A stretch of DNA of 64,000 nucleotides from Alphaproteobacteria bacterium (GTDB taxonomy: Bacteria > Pseudomonadota > Alphaproteobacteria > Micavibrionales > Micavibrionaceae): positions 806,001 to 870,000 of the forward strand of contig JAJFGS010000013.1 in the NCBI GenBank assembly GCA_021775995.1. The letters run 5' to 3'. A program made the translations under genes and the position numbers. Position 1 is the first letter of the stretch. Each line of letters opens with the position of its first letter. Of this stretch, positions 10,186 to 20,082 are shown in pieces. The notes below the pieces were generated by a model. It was not told where the DNA came from. It saw only the letters and a list, made by a program, of their open reading frames with translations, and searched no databases.

Positions 10186-11214
10186 ATGCGGTATTTATTG
10201 TTCGTCACGCTGTTCATGATGACCTTCCCTGCTCAGGCACAAATGATTGAGGAAGATAAAGATGCTGTCCGCATCATGGCGTATTATGGGGTTGGTCAAG
10301 ATGATGTCTCAGGGTTTAACGTGACGCTTGAGCAATTCAAATCTCACCTTCATGAACTTGAAACAGGTTCTTATAATGTGGTGGCCTTACCAGATGTTTT
10401 AAACGCCTACGCTAAAAATGCACCCCTGCCAGAAAATAGTGTCGTTATCACTTTTGATGGTTCTGATAAATCAATCCTGACCCAAGCCGCCCCGCTTTTA
10501 AAACAACACAAGTTTCCTTTCACCGTGTTTCTTGCACCGAAACGTATCCGTGAAAACAACCCGCGTTACCTGAACCGCAAAGACATTAAAGTCTTACAAA
10601 AGCTACAATTGGTTAATTTTGGTCTACATCCTGAAAATTATGACGCAGAGCGATCCAATGACATGGCGACAATACGCTCCAACCTTAATAATGCTGTGTC
10701 ATTTTACCGTGACCTCTTTGACACCCAACCGACGCTATTGGCTTTTCCCAATGGTTTATATTCTAAGACGCAATTGGAAATCAGTGACTCTTATGGCTTT
10801 AAAGCTCTATTTGGACAACAATCTGCGACCGCCTATCAAAACTTAAAAGGAAGCGTTCTTCCTCGTTTTGTTATGAGCGAGCACTATGCCTATCAAAGTC
10901 GTTTCAAAATGACTGCCAATGCCCTGCCTATTCCCGCCGAAGATATTACCCCCATCGCTGCTAGTGGAATAGGCAATGACCCTATTATCGGCTTCACAAC
11001 GTCAAAAGATCTAAATCTTGAGAAGCTATCTTGCTATGCCACGGGACAGCCAAAACCAACCATAGAAACACTGAACAACCGTATCGAAATTAGATTAAAG
11101 AAGAAAATTGACGAACCGCGTTTTCGGGTCAACTGCACATTACCTGTTAAAAATGAGGAAAGTGACACGCCTAAGCATTGGCGTTGGTTTGGCCTGCTAT
11201 TACAGGCAAACTAA
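10186..11214 (+). CDS. Secreted polysaccharide deacetylase family protein (NodB-like)
   Basis: Signal peptide MRYLLFVTLFMMTFPAQAQ; VVITFDGSDKSI...PFTVFLAP; LLAFPNGLYSK pattern; first NodB motif reads TFDGSDK rather than TFDDG. Confidence 0.8.
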   Translation: MRYLLFVTLFMMTFPAQAQMIEEDKDAVRIMAYYGVGQDDVSGFNVTLEQFKSHLHELETGSYNVVALPDVLNAYAKNAPLPENSVVITFDGSDKSILTQAAPLLKQHKFPFTVFLAPKRIRENNPRYLNRKDIKVLQKLQLVNFGLHPENYDAERSNDMATIRSNLNNAVSFYRDLFDTQPTLLAFPNGLYSKTQLEISDSYGFKALFGQQSATAYQNLKGSVLPRFVMSEHYAYQSRFKMTANALPIPAEDITPIAASGIGNDPIIGFTTSKDLNLEKLSCYATGQPKPTIETLNNRIEIRLKKKIDEPRFRVNCTLPVKNEESDTPKHWRWFGLLLQAN

Positions 11215-11774
11215 GCTCCAGATTGACGAACCTCTAGAACCTCTGGCACATAATGACGTAGCATATTCTCAATACCGCTTTTCAGGGTCATGGTTGAACT
11301 GGGGCATCCTGTGCAAGCACCATGCATGGTCAGATAAACAATCCCTTGTTCAAACCGATCAAATATAATATCGCCACCATCCATTGCCACCATCGGGCGA
11401 ACGCGGGTTTCCAAAAGCTCTTTAATCTGAACCGTCAGCTCATCATCTTCACTGTCATCTGCCGTTTTATCTTCTTGTGGATCCATACCTTCACGGAACA
11501 AAGGCATCCCCGTCATGGCATGATCCATGATCGCAGCCATAATGCGTGTCTTTAATATATCCCATTGCGCTTCATCCGCCTTGGTAACAGAAATAAAATC
11601 ACTGCCATAAAAAACGCCGGTTATGCCATCCAAGCCAAAAAGCTTTTGCGCCAGCATGGATATTGCTGCCTCTTCCATGGTTTTAAATTCTGCAACACCA
11701 CGCTCCATCACTGGATTGCCTGGTAAGAATTTAACCGTATTCGGATTGGGTGTATTTTCGGTTTGTATAAACAT
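11211..11774 (-). CDS. NifU family Fe-S scaffold/carrier protein (Nfu type)
   Basis: MFIQTENTPNPNTVKFLPG N-terminal Nfu domain; C-terminal MHGACTGCPSSTMTLKSGIENMLRHYVPEV CxxC. Confidence 0.95.
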   Translation of the reverse strand: MFIQTENTPNPNTVKFLPGNPVMERGVAEFKTMEEAAISMLAQKLFGLDGITGVFYGSDFISVTKADEAQWDILKTRIMAAIMDHAMTGMPLFREGMDPQEDKTADDSEDDELTVQIKELLETRVRPMVAMDGGDIIFDRFEQGIVYLTMHGACTGCPSSTMTLKSGIENMLRHYVPEVLEVRQSGA

Positions 11775-11918
11775 TTCTAATCTCTTTCTTTTTCAACCAA
11801 ACCATATGGTCATTCCCTGAATTCTGCAAGGTAGAATTCTAGGGGAATCTACTCATAAATATGAAATAGATTGCCTTAGAATTTATTTCATAAATTCAGG
11901 CAATGACAGTGTTTTGAA

Positions 11919-12569
11919 TTAATAAGAAATTGTGCCTTCAGGACCTGTTTGCGCCCAGAAATATTGCTCCGCTTCACCTAGGAAGTTGGCGTAATCACCT
12001 GTCATATGCTCGTGATGCATCTTTTTGAAGTCAATTGACTTTATAACGCTTCTGAAGTTTGGTCCCCATCTCTCATAAGCATGGTTCAAACTCGAACATT
12101 CCGCTACATATAGCTTATCATGGTATAGCGACGCAAACATGATACCGCGTCTTTGTTGCATCGCCGTGCCATCGCGCATCGTATAACTGGCAAGAGCGTA
12201 GCTCGCCAACCAACGACCAAGCCCGCCGCCATCAAATACACGGTCAATCACATAATCATCATAATGACCCATATATGACTGCCAAAAAGGTATACTTACC
12301 GCTGTGCGTTGAACCGCATCACCATAATCTGGTGGAAAAATTGTATAACGACTATCATCACTCACCTTCACTGTACAAACAGGGTTATCACCATCTGACG
12401 GTGCAACAATGCGCAAAACTTCATCAGGATTGCGCTGTGATTGCATTTTCCATGTGTCTGGGAAGGTCATAGTCAAACCGCTTTTCTCATCCTGCCACAA
12501 AAAATAATCTGCGTGGGCAGGGGCAGTTGAAAGAAAGACAATAGCAAGCGTGAGTAAAATACGAGTCAT
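11919..12569 (-). CDS. Hypothetical exported protein
   Basis: N-terminal signal peptide MTRILLTLAIVFLSTAPAHA; no family recognised by eye. Confidence 0.7.
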   Translation of the reverse strand: MTRILLTLAIVFLSTAPAHADYFLWQDEKSGLTMTFPDTWKMQSQRNPDEVLRIVAPSDGDNPVCTVKVSDDSRYTIFPPDYGDAVQRTAVSIPFWQSYMGHYDDYVIDRVFDGGGLGRWLASYALASYTMRDGTAMQQRRGIMFASLYHDKLYVAECSSLNHAYERWGPNFRSVIKSIDFKKMHHEHMTGDYANFLGEAEQYFWAQTGPEGTISY

Positions 12570-12614
12570 GACAACTATTATACTTAGTTTTCTGAAAACT
12601 TTGTAGTTTTAATA

Positions 12615-13640
12615 TTAAGCCTTCCAGAAACCCATCATTTTCATGACATCTTCTAGCGTTGGCGCAGCCAATGACCGGGCTTTGTCCGCTCCCGCCTTCA
12701 AGATATTATCAATCTCGGCTTTATCACTCATCAACTCGCTCATACGCGATGTAATCGGGCTTAATTTTGCGACAGCCAAATCGGACAGCGCCGTTTTTAA
12801 ACTTAAAAATTGCTGTCCACCAAACTCTGTCATAACTTGTTCCGTCGTCGTATCAGAAAGCGCAGCATAAATACCAATGAGGTTCATCGCTTCTGGACGT
12901 CCCTCACCTTCTTTTTCGTTAGCAGGAACATTCCCCTGATCCGTCTTCGCTTTTTTAAACTTCTTCGCAATCATATCGGCATCATCGGTCAAGTTAATCC
13001 GCGTCATATCACTCTCTGCCGATTTACTCATTTTTTGCGTTCCATCACGAAGCGACATCACCCGTGTGGCTGTTCCCATGATATAGGGTTCAGGTAGTGG
13101 AAAATATTCTTTGCCACCCGCATATTTTTCATTAAAGACAGACGCAATATCACGCGACAATTCCAAATGTTGTTTTTGATCTTCACCAACGGGCACATGC
13201 GTGGCTTTATAAAGTAAAATATCCGCCGCCATCAAAACAGGGTAAGCAAATAACCCAAGGCTAGCACGTTCCGTATTTTTACCTGCTTTATCCTTAAACT
13301 GTGTCATGCGCTCCAACTTACCCATCTGCGTAAACGAGCCAAACAACCAGTTTAACTGTGCGTGTTCAGGAACAGAGCTTTGTGCAAAAATATAAGAACG
13401 CTTTGGATCAACGCCTGCAGCAATATACGCCGCCGCCGTTTCGCGCGTGGCATTGGCCAGCGCCTCCACATCATGTCCATTGGTAATGGCATGTAAATCT
13501 ACAACGCCATACATACATTGGTTCTTATCAGTTCCTTGGCCCTCATCCTGCAACTTTACCCAGTTACGCAACGCGCCTAGGTAATTCCCCAATTGGAGCC
13601 TATTCGTCGGTTGCATACAGGATAAAATTCTTTTGGACAT
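12615..13640 (-). CDS. trpS: Tryptophanyl-tRNA synthetase
   Basis: RILSCMQPTNRLQLGNYLGALRNW (HIGH-like), RVMSLRDGTQKMSKSAESD (KMSKS). Confidence 0.97.
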   Translation of the reverse strand: MSKRILSCMQPTNRLQLGNYLGALRNWVKLQDEGQGTDKNQCMYGVVDLHAITNGHDVEALANATRETAAAYIAAGVDPKRSYIFAQSSVPEHAQLNWLFGSFTQMGKLERMTQFKDKAGKNTERASLGLFAYPVLMAADILLYKATHVPVGEDQKQHLELSRDIASVFNEKYAGGKEYFPLPEPYIMGTATRVMSLRDGTQKMSKSAESDMTRINLTDDADMIAKKFKKAKTDQGNVPANEKEGEGRPEAMNLIGIYAALSDTTTEQVMTEFGGQQFLSLKTALSDLAVAKLSPITSRMSELMSDKAEIDNILKAGADKARSLAAPTLEDVMKMMGFWKA

Positions 13641-13670
13641 TATTGTTTTCCTTTTTAATTACTTAAAACT

Positions 13671-13750
13671 GTCATTCCGACCGACCGGTAGGGAGTGGAG
13701 GAATCTTTTTTAAGATCCCTCGACTTCACTACGTTTCGCTCGGGATGACA
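13671..13750. repeat. Palindromic intergenic repeat (GTCATTCCGA...CGGGATGAC)
   Basis: gtcattccgaccgaccggtagggagtggaggaatcttttttaagatccctcgacttcactacgtttcgctcgggatgac; sister copy at 43261-43327. Confidence 0.9.
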
Positions 13751-15278
13751 TTATTTTTTTCAATTCGGCTACCGTAATGGCTTTGGTTGTTATAATGCTC
13801 AAACCATAGACAATCAAGCCCAAAGCCACCAATCCCACCAATGTTAAAACCTTATGAAACTCACCAAATTGTTGACCGCCCACATATTTATCAGCAACCA
13901 GCAAAACAAACCCCATCAACATAGCTGAAAAGACTATCTTAAAAATAACGCGTTTAAATCGTGCATCAAAATCAAAATTTTTCTGTTGTCGCAAACCACG
14001 ATACAACAACGCCAATTGCACCCAACCCACAATCCCTGTGGCAATCGCAATCCCCGCTACACCAACAAATTGAATAAGTACGATACTTAAAGCAATATTG
14101 ACGGCTGTTACAAAGACAGAAATTTTAACAGGGCTCATCGTATCTTGAGAAGACCAATAAGCCGTTGAAAAAACCTTCACTGCAATGTAGGCAGGCAATC
14201 CAACCGCATATCCCATTAATACCTTCGCTGCCACAGACGTATCCGTTGCCGTGAAAGCCCCACGTTCAAATAATACACTCATCAATGTTTCTGGAATAAC
14301 AAACAAAGCAATTGCGGCAGGCAATGCCAATAACAAACAAATTTCTAACGAACGATTGAACAAATTTTGTGTTTCTTTTGTATCACCCGAAGCAATTGAT
14401 TTAGACAACATAGGAAGCAAGGCAGTTCCGACAGCAATCCCCACCATACCCAAAGGCAATTGATTAAGCCTGTCCGCATAATAAAGATAGGAGATTGATC
14501 CGCTTGCCAAAGTCGATGCCAATATCAAATCAACAAATAGATTAATATGCATCACGCCTGCACCAACAACGCCAGGCCCCATCAATTTAAACAGTTTTTT
14601 TATATTACCTGTAAATTCAGGTTTCTTAAGACGTAACTTAATGCCTTCCTTTTTAACAAAATAAAGCAGCCATAAAAACTGTGTGACACCTGCGGCAAAA
14701 ACACCCCACGCCATCGCGTGACCCGCAGTCTCGGTAAACTCCGTAAAAACCAACAACCCAACAATAAGGCATAAATTAAAAAAGATTGGCGCACTGGCGA
14801 ATGGTGAAAATTTATCATGCGCATTCAAAACGCCACCCATCAATGCCGTCAAAGACATCATCAATAAATAAGGAAATGTAATACGCGTTAACTCAACCGC
14901 CGTATTAAACCGTAACGGCTCATCATGAAATCCTGGTGCAATCGCATATATAATGTAAGGCATCGCCACCATCGCCAATATCGTGAACGGCACAAGGAAA
15001 GTTAACATCACCGCAAAGGCATTAGAGGCAAAAATTGAGGCCTGCTCCTCCCCCTCTTTTGTCAGACTTTCCGAATAAAGTGGAACAAAGGCGACACTGA
15101 ACGCACCCTCTGCCGTTACACGGCGGAAAAGATTGGGGATTTTTAGCGCAACAAAGAACGCATCGGCAATGGGCCCCGCGCCAAGAATGGCCGCAGTCAA
15201 TATATCGCGAACAAACCCTAATATACGGCTGGCTCCTGTTAAGCCCGCCACCGTCGCCATTGCTTTAAATAATTTCAT
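13710..15278 (-). CDS. murJ: Lipid II flippase MurJ
   Basis: ATVAGLTGASRILGFVRDILTAAILGAGPIADAFFVALKIPNLFRR; MVIN family with many TMs. Confidence 0.97.
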   Translation of the reverse strand: MKLFKAMATVAGLTGASRILGFVRDILTAAILGAGPIADAFFVALKIPNLFRRVTAEGAFSVAFVPLYSESLTKEGEEQASIFASNAFAVMLTFLVPFTILAMVAMPYIIYAIAPGFHDEPLRFNTAVELTRITFPYLLMMSLTALMGGVLNAHDKFSPFASAPIFFNLCLIVGLLVFTEFTETAGHAMAWGVFAAGVTQFLWLLYFVKKEGIKLRLKKPEFTGNIKKLFKLMGPGVVGAGVMHINLFVDLILASTLASGSISYLYYADRLNQLPLGMVGIAVGTALLPMLSKSIASGDTKETQNLFNRSLEICLLLALPAAIALFVIPETLMSVLFERGAFTATDTSVAAKVLMGYAVGLPAYIAVKVFSTAYWSSQDTMSPVKISVFVTAVNIALSIVLIQFVGVAGIAIATGIVGWVQLALLYRGLRQQKNFDFDARFKRVIFKIVFSAMLMGFVLLVADKYVGGQQFGEFHKVLTLVGLVALGLIVYGLSIITTKAITVAELKKIMSSRAKRSEVEGS

Positions 15279-15314
15279 GGGAAAGTTTTAGCACAACATC
15301 CTGAAAGATCACTA

Positions 15315-16595
15315 TTATATTTCGTTCTTTCTCTCAAAACTTTTGGCCACAACACCATATTTAGGATCGCCTCTATGATGGGCATTTATCCAAATCTCGT
15401 TCCCCGAAGCATAAACTCTAGGGTGGCCTGTTACTTTATGAAGAGCTGTCCCCTTCCTGCCCTCAATCGCGTTACCATATACATGTCTGTTTTCCTCATC
15501 TCTCGGTCGATTAATTTCAACTGTTTTATATTTAAAAAATGGTGGATTTGTATTTGGCTTTGAGTGAGTTTTTTTAGAACTGTGCGTTATAACCTTAGAT
15601 CTTGGTTCATTATAATCTCTTAAAAACGGTAAAATTCTCAACGCAGTATTATCACTGACTGTTTGAAGAATATGTTTTGGGATTACATTTTTAAGTTCTG
15701 GATGCACAACAACGCTTGAATGCCATTCTTGCATTCTTCCCTGTTCATTAATTGTCCACGATGGTCCAAACATATAAGATACAAAATCATTATGTCCCAT
15801 CAAGCTTGGACATCTAACATTCAAATAACATGCTACCTTATCATCAAATTGATATGCCAATACTATTGTTCTGGCTGAAAAAACCTCACCATTGTCTTTC
15901 AAAGATTCATCATATTCAAACAAACATCTATCATGAGGTAACCTATAATTTCCCACAAATATCTCATCTTTTGATATTTCATCGTCATCTGTATTTCCAA
16001 GGAAATATTTTTCTGATTCTATTACATGCTCGTTCATTCTGGTAGCACTAGTAGCAATTTGAACAGCGGCATTATGTGGTAAATCAGTAATAAAGCTAAT
16101 CTTTATTCTGCTATCATTAAGCTGTTTTACAAATTGACGAGCAGAACTTAAGTTAGTTTTGCTTACATTATCTTCTTCTAATAAAAGAGCTTTTAATTTA
16201 TCAAATCTAAGAAAGTCTTCTTTGGACATTCCTAGTTCAGAACATGCGTTTAAATATGAAATTTTATCAGAACAGGTGAAAATAATACGGTTACAGTTGG
16301 TTTGATTTAATACACCATCAACTATAGAAGGTACATCATCTGAATTCTGGATTTTTGCTGTAATAGTGTTTGGGGAAACATTAGCAAATTCTGACTGTAA
16401 AGTTACTTTATGTTCATTAGAAACAGTGTAATCTGGATGGGCAATAGAGTTTTTTATGTCCTCTTCTAAAGTTTTGAGTGCTTTACCTTGAAGTCCTTCA
16501 GCCAAAACAACCGCAATAAGAACATTACGGCCTTCCACTTTTGCAACGCCAATAGCTGTCGAGCCTTCTTCTAAAACACCATAAAGTTCAAACAT
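15315..16595 (-). CDS. Orphan hypothetical protein; C-terminal segment resembles short HxVxGHxR...HHRGD proteins of phage/plasmid origin
   Basis: 426-aa ORF ending KTVEINRP...TALHKVTGHPRVYASGNEIWINAHHRGDPKYGVVAKSFERK; AT-rich relative to neighbours. Confidence 0.75.
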   Translation of the reverse strand: MFELYGVLEEGSTAIGVAKVEGRNVLIAVVLAEGLQGKALKTLEEDIKNSIAHPDYTVSNEHKVTLQSEFANVSPNTITAKIQNSDDVPSIVDGVLNQTNCNRIIFTCSDKISYLNACSELGMSKEDFLRFDKLKALLLEEDNVSKTNLSSARQFVKQLNDSRIKISFITDLPHNAAVQIATSATRMNEHVIESEKYFLGNTDDDEISKDEIFVGNYRLPHDRCLFEYDESLKDNGEVFSARTIVLAYQFDDKVACYLNVRCPSLMGHNDFVSYMFGPSWTINEQGRMQEWHSSVVVHPELKNVIPKHILQTVSDNTALRILPFLRDYNEPRSKVITHSSKKTHSKPNTNPPFFKYKTVEINRPRDEENRHVYGNAIEGRKGTALHKVTGHPRVYASGNEIWINAHHRGDPKYGVVAKSFERKNEI

Positions 16596-16698
16596 ATTAT
16601 TCTACTCCATACTCAATAAAGAAGTGGTAAACAATACTTAAGATTATGTCAATAAAATACTGCGTGACCTTTGCTTTTGACGTGCTAAAACACTGCTT

Positions 16699-17508
16699 AT
16701 GAGTAAAAATGCCCTAAAAAACCCTGAAAGCACGCAATTTGGGACGCGTCCCGTATCACCGGATGAAAAAACTGCCCTTGTTCGTGATGTCTTTGATTCT
16801 GTGGCCGATCAATATGATGTAATGAATGACGTCATGTCAGGCGGGGTTCACCGCCTTTGGAAAAACCACCTCATCCGCCGTATCCGCCCTAAGGCTGGTC
16901 TACATTACCTTGATGTGGCTGGCGGTACAGGTGATATCGCCTTCCGAATTAAGGATTATATAGGCAAGAGAAATAAGCAGCGTCCTCCCGCCAAGACTCT
17001 TTCAAACGGGCATGACGGCTCTATAACTTTATGCGATCTGAACTGGGATATGCTACGTGTTGGGCGTAACCGAGCGATAGATCAAGGAAAATTGAATGAT
17101 TATGACTGGGTCACAGGCAATGCGGAAACACTCCCGCTTGAAGATAACAGCGTCGATGTCTACACAATTGCCTTTGGATTGCGCAATGTCACCCATATTG
17201 ATGATGCCTTGAAAGAAGCTTATCGTGTGCTCAAACCAGGGGGGCGCTTCTATTGTCTTGAGTTTTCTCATGTTGAGAACCCTGCTTTTGCTGCTTTATA
17301 TGATAAATTTTCCTTCAATATCATCCCTAAAATGGGCGAATTTATTGCCAAAGACCGTAAAAGTTACCAGTATCTTGTTGAATCTATACGTAAATTCCCA
17401 ACACAGGAGAATCTGAAAGAAAGACTAGAAAATGCTGGGTTTATCAAGACATCTTATAAAAACCTCACCTTTGGTATCGCCGCTATCCATTTTGGTCTCA
17501 AAATATAG
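16699..17508 (+). CDS. ubiE: Demethylmenaquinone/ubiquinone C-methyltransferase UbiE
   Basis: FDSVADQYDVMNDVMSGGVHRLWK, YLDVAGGTGDIAFRI, AFGLRNVTHIDDALKEAYRVLKPGGRF. Confidence 0.97.
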   Translation: MSKNALKNPESTQFGTRPVSPDEKTALVRDVFDSVADQYDVMNDVMSGGVHRLWKNHLIRRIRPKAGLHYLDVAGGTGDIAFRIKDYIGKRNKQRPPAKTLSNGHDGSITLCDLNWDMLRVGRNRAIDQGKLNDYDWVTGNAETLPLEDNSVDVYTIAFGLRNVTHIDDALKEAYRVLKPGGRFYCLEFSHVENPAFAALYDKFSFNIIPKMGEFIAKDRKSYQYLVESIRKFPTQENLKERLENAGFIKTSYKNLTFGIAAIHFGLKI

Positions 17509-17681
17509 CCCTAGTCTAGACATAACTATTCACAGTTAATTTTCATATTTATTAAAAAAACAGTTGCATTCTGGGTCAAACTTCCTTTAATTAAGCCAAT
17601 CTATTGTATAGGTGAATAAACATGTGTTGGGTGGAGACATATCAATACAAAAGAATTACATATTAAGGAAGGAACTATCTA

Positions 17682-18203
17682 ATGAATAACAATGTATTAA
17701 AATCAGTCTTTTTCGCGGCTGTTGTTTTAGTAGCGGGTATCGTTGCTATGCAAGTTGTTTATAACAACGTAACTGACAATGAAGCTGACGGTTTTGCCTC
17801 TATCGCTCCTGCGGCTGGTGAAGCTATCGAAGATGCACAAGGTACAATGGGCGAAGCCTATGAAGCAACTGCAGAAGCTGCTGAAAACGCAAAGGAAGCT
17901 GCTGAAGAAGCTGCTGAAGCAACTGCAGAAGCGACTAGCGATGCAATCGAAAGTGCAAAAGAAGCTGAAAAAGAAGCAACTGAAGATGCAACTGAAAGCA
18001 CAAAAGAAACTGCAGAAGCTGCTGAAGAAAAAGCTACTGACGAAGGAAAAGCTGCAAAAGAAGCTGCAAAAGAAGCTGAAAAAGCTGAAAAAGAGGCTGC
18101 TGAAATTGCTGAAAAAGCAAAAGAAGCTGCTGAAGAAGCAGCTGAAGAAGCACCTGCTGCTGGCGACGCAATCGACGACGCTAAAGATAAAATGGACATG
18201 TAA
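17682..18203 (+). CDS. Membrane-anchored Ala/Glu/Lys-rich low-complexity (predicted helical) protein
   Basis: N-terminal TM (VFFAAVVLVAGIVAMQVVY) then ~120 aa of AEAAEEAAEATAEAT...EAAKEAEKAEKEAA; the RBS-like aaggaaggaa upstream suggests this frame is the real one. Confidence 0.75.
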   Translation: MNNNVLKSVFFAAVVLVAGIVAMQVVYNNVTDNEADGFASIAPAAGEAIEDAQGTMGEAYEATAEAAENAKEAAEEAAEATAEATSDAIESAKEAEKEATEDATESTKETAEAAEEKATDEGKAAKEAAKEAEKAEKEAAEIAEKAKEAAEEAAEEAPAAGDAIDDAKDKMDM

Positions 18204-18228
18204 TTTTATCACTAAATAATTTATGATA

Positions 18229-18263
18229 GGCCCTGCTTAGTAATTAAGCGGGGTCTATTTTTT
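18229..18263 (+). terminator. Rho-independent terminator
   Basis: ggccctgcttagtaattaagcggggtctatttttttaag: hairpin CC-TGCTTA/TAAGCGGGG plus T-run just after the 17682-18203 ORF. Confidence 0.75.
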
Positions 18264-18281
18264 TAAGAAAGAAATTCATTC

Positions 18282-19505
18282 GTGTTACGTGGTAAAAAAA
18301 TACTATTGATTATCTCTGGTGGCATTGCTGCTTATAAATCGCTTGAGCTTATTCGGTTATTTAAAAAATCAGGGGCGAATATACGTTGTGTTATTACCAA
18401 CGGTGGAACAAACTTTGTAACTCCTCTCTCCGTTTCCGCCCTTACCGAAGAAGAAGTTTATACCGACCTCTGGTCTTTAAAAGATGAAACAGAAATGGGG
18501 CATATTAGATTATCGCGCGAAGCAGATTTAATTGTTATCGCCCCTGCTAGTGCAAATTTACTTGCACAAATGACACATGGTTTAGCAGAAGACTTGGCCT
18601 CAACAACGTTACTCGCCTCCAACCGTCCTATCATGGTTTGCCCAGCAATGAATCCTATGATGTGGCAACATGATGCAACACAAGAAAATTTAAAAACTTT
18701 AAAATCACGTGGCATAAAAATCATTGGTCCTACAACAGGTGATATGGCTTGCGGTGAAACAGGCAAAGGTCGTATGAGTGAGGCTGAAGATATCTTCACC
18801 GCCGTGATGAATTATTTTTCTGCCAATAAACCACTCGCAGGTTTTCGTGCCATTGTTACCAGCGGCCCAACATATGAGCCGATTGATCCCGTTCGTTTCA
18901 TCGGCAACAAATCATCAGGAAAACAAGGACACGCCATTGCAAGTGCATTATCTCATGCGGGAGCCTCTGTAACACTCATCTCTGGTTCCGTTAAAATTCC
19001 TGATCCTGACGGTGTTAAAACCGTCCATGTTGAAACCGCCCAAGACATGTTAGAGGCTTGTGAATCTGCCCTTCCTGCCGATATTGCCGTCTGTGCCGCT
19101 GCGGTTTCTGACTGGCGCGTTGATAGCTATACAACACAAAAAATTAAAAAAGGGGCAAGTAAAAAACCACCATCACTTAGCCTCATTGAAAATCCAGATA
19201 TTTTAAAAACAATTTCTAATCATAAAACCAAACGCCCTACCCTTGTTATTGGTTTTGCAGCAGAAACTGAAAACCTAGATGACAATGCAACAGCCAAATT
19301 AGAATCAAAAAATTGTGATTGGATCATTGGCAATAACATTATAGAGAATAATGTCTTTGGTAGTGACAAAAATCAAATCACACTATTCACCACCACAACA
19401 AAAAAAGAATTTCCCATATCTGAAAAAACGATAATTGCACGTGACATTGTTGACGAAATTATCCATTATCTCGAAGCAAATAAATTAACCCAAGCTGCTG
19501 AATAA
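18282..19505 (+). CDS. coaBC: Bifunctional phosphopantothenoylcysteine decarboxylase/phosphopantothenate-cysteine ligase
   Basis: KKILLIISGGIAAYKSLELIRLF, VCPAMNPMMWQH, TSGPTYEPIDPVRFIGNKSSGKQGHAIA. Confidence 0.97.
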   Translation: MLRGKKILLIISGGIAAYKSLELIRLFKKSGANIRCVITNGGTNFVTPLSVSALTEEEVYTDLWSLKDETEMGHIRLSREADLIVIAPASANLLAQMTHGLAEDLASTTLLASNRPIMVCPAMNPMMWQHDATQENLKTLKSRGIKIIGPTTGDMACGETGKGRMSEAEDIFTAVMNYFSANKPLAGFRAIVTSGPTYEPIDPVRFIGNKSSGKQGHAIASALSHAGASVTLISGSVKIPDPDGVKTVHVETAQDMLEACESALPADIAVCAAAVSDWRVDSYTTQKIKKGASKKPPSLSLIENPDILKTISNHKTKRPTLVIGFAAETENLDDNATAKLESKNCDWIIGNNIIENNVFGSDKNQITLFTTTTKKEFPISEKTIIARDIVDEIIHYLEANKLTQAAE

Positions 19506-19560
19506 ATGTTGCCCTCGCATTTACGCGTATGACAACCACTTAAAAAAAGGACGAACATAA

Positions 19561-20019
19561 ATGCCCGATAAAATTAAAATTTCCCTCACTCCTATGGAAC
19601 ATGCCATTGGTCTAAAGTTCCCAACCTATGCCACAGAACAATCTGCAGGTATGGATTTAACAGCCGCCTTAGAAGAAGCCATCGAAATCGGTCCGGGTGA
19701 ACGTATGCTCATCCCCACAGGATTATCTATCGCTCTCCCTGAAGGTTATGAAGCACAAATTCGTCCCCGCTCTGGTCTTGCCCTTAAACATGGCGTAACC
19801 GTCCTTAATTCTCCCGGCACAGTTGATGCCGACTATCGTGGAGAAATTGGTGTTATCCTTGCTAATTTAGGGCAAGAAGCTTTTACCGTTGAACGTGGTA
19901 TGCGCATCGCTCAAATGGTTATTGCTCAACATGCCAAAGTTGAATGGGAAGTGGCCGAAGAACTAGACCAAACAGATCGCGGTGAAGGCGGCTTCGGCTC
20001 TACGGGTACCAAGGGATAA
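19561..20019 (+). CDS. dut: dUTP diphosphatase
   Basis: [58 protein letters not shown]. Confidence 0.98.
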   Translation: MPDKIKISLTPMEHAIGLKFPTYATEQSAGMDLTAALEEAIEIGPGERMLIPTGLSIALPEGYEAQIRPRSGLALKHGVTVLNSPGTVDADYRGEIGVILANLGQEAFTVERGMRIAQMVIAQHAKVEWEVAEELDQTDRGEGGFGSTGTKG

Positions 20020-20082
20020 ACTTTAGGGAAAACCCTTAAAAACCCCGTGACCTGCTACGTTGATTTGTCCTAAACTCTCACT

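Noticed and set aside
17727-18219. Overlapping ORFs 17727-18212 (-), 17858-18199 (-) and 17779-18219 (+) as possible genes
   Set aside because: They are shadows of the low-complexity Ala/Glu/Lys gene; compositions are Ser/Phe/Cys or Lys/Leu homopolymer-like and only the 17682 start has a good upstream purine-rich RBS and TM segment.
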